A DNA stretch of 35,086 nt from Actinomycetota bacterium. Lineage in GTDB: Bacteria; Actinomycetota; Thermoleophilia; Solirubrobacterales; Thermoleophilaceae. The stretch lies in NCBI GenBank assembly GCA_019246335.1, contig JAFAQQ010000211.1:1-35086 (forward strand), written 5' to 3'. The first letter of the stretch is position 1. The number at the start of each line of letters is the position of its first letter. A program made the position numbers and the translations under genes. The notes under the pieces were generated by a model. The model searched no databases. It was not told where the DNA came from and saw nothing but the letters and a program-made list of their open reading frames with translations. This document shows positions 34,432-35,086 of the stretch, piece after piece.

Positions 34432-35086
34432 CTAAGCCGCCGGGCCGGCGGCCAGCGACTCGGCTGCCGCCTCGTACCAGGCGAGCGTCAGCTCGAGCCC
34501 GCGTTCGAGGTCCACTCGAGGCTCGTAGCCGAGCAGCGCGCGCGCCTTCGAGACGTCTGGGCAGCGGCGGCTGATCGGATCGTCGGCAGACCGCGGGTCG
34601 ATGTCCACGTCGATGCCGGCGCGCACGAGCAGCCGCCGGGCAAGGTCCTCGATCCGTATCTCCTCGCGGTCGTTTCCGACGTTGAACGTCTCGCCGTCGC
34701 CGCGCGGTGAGTCCATCGCCAGCAGGGTCGCCTCCACGGCGTCGGACACGTAGCAGAACGCCCTGATGTGCTCGGGGGAGTAGACGACCAGGGGGTTCTG
34801 CCCGCCGCGAGCTCGAAGGAAGAGCTCGGGGATCACGTGGTCCGTCCCCATTCGCGGTCCGTACACGTTGTGGTAGCGGACGATCGAGTAGGGCATCTCG
34901 TTCGCGCGGCAGTACTGGATGACCGCGAGCTCGCCGAACACCTTGCTGCCCGCGTACGAGCTCCGCGGGTTTGTCAGGTCCGTGAGCGACACCGGCACGT
35001 CCTCGGGCGTCGGTATCGGGAGCTCGTGGAAGTGCCGCGTCCACGCGTACGCCTCGCTCGTGGATGAGAAGAGCACCTTGCGCGCG
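34432..35086 (-). CDS. NAD-dependent epimerase/dehydratase, 5'-truncated by window edge
   Basis: ARKVLFSSTSEAYAW...SSYAGSKVFGELAVIQYCRANEMPYSIVRYHNVYGPRMGTDHVIPELFLRA (YxxxK); FNVGNDREEIRIEDLARRLL. Frame is open to the edge. Confidence 0.93.
   Translation of the reverse strand, partial: ARKVLFSSTSEAYAWTRHFHELPIPTPEDVPVSLTDLTNPRSSYAGSKVFGELAVIQYCRANEMPYSIVRYHNVYGPRMGTDHVIPELFLRARGGQNPLVVYSPEHIRAFCYVSDAVEATLLAMDSPRGDGETFNVGNDREEIRIEDLARRLLVRAGIDVDIDPRSADDPISRRCPDVSKARALLGYEPRVDLERGLELTLAWYEAAAESLAAGPAA

Noticed and set aside
1-35086. CRISPR arrays, transposases, prophage modules, retron or other defence islands
   Set aside because: No regularly spaced repeats and no recombinase, Cas, reverse transcriptase or phage structural proteins were seen in any frame.

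Overview
The window is a high-GC, gene-dense chromosomal segment. Its gene content and codon style suggest an actinobacterial relative, possibly Thermoleophilia/Solirubrobacterales; this is inference only. I can support about 32 CDSs, 2 tRNAs and 1 strong bidirectional terminator. Recognisable loci include: the 3' end of a primary-type sigma-70 gene; a tRNA-adjacent RelE/RelB-like toxin-antitoxin pair; a TetR + flavin monooxygenase pair; SCO1 and TlpA redox proteins; a PE-LIG-POL LigD; a GAF-GAF-SpoIIE-HATPase protein coupled to a STAS protein; pdxST with an M29-type aminopeptidase; yebC-ruvC-ruvA-ruvB; a zinc-ribbon/PAS protein; a fused secDF; an N,N-dimethylformamidase-beta-like secreted protein; recJ; and a partial NAD-dependent epimerase. 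No CRISPR array, transposase or prophage is evident. I did not find a clear new multi-gene system. The items most worth checking are: two leader hairpins that mask the Shine-Dalgarno of small hypothetical genes with the same architecture; a truncated tRNA 5'-half directly upstream of tRNA-Asn; a lipoprotein with CX4C thiol spacing; lineage-specific insertions and tails in SecDF; and a zinc-ribbon/PAS protein coupled to secDF.
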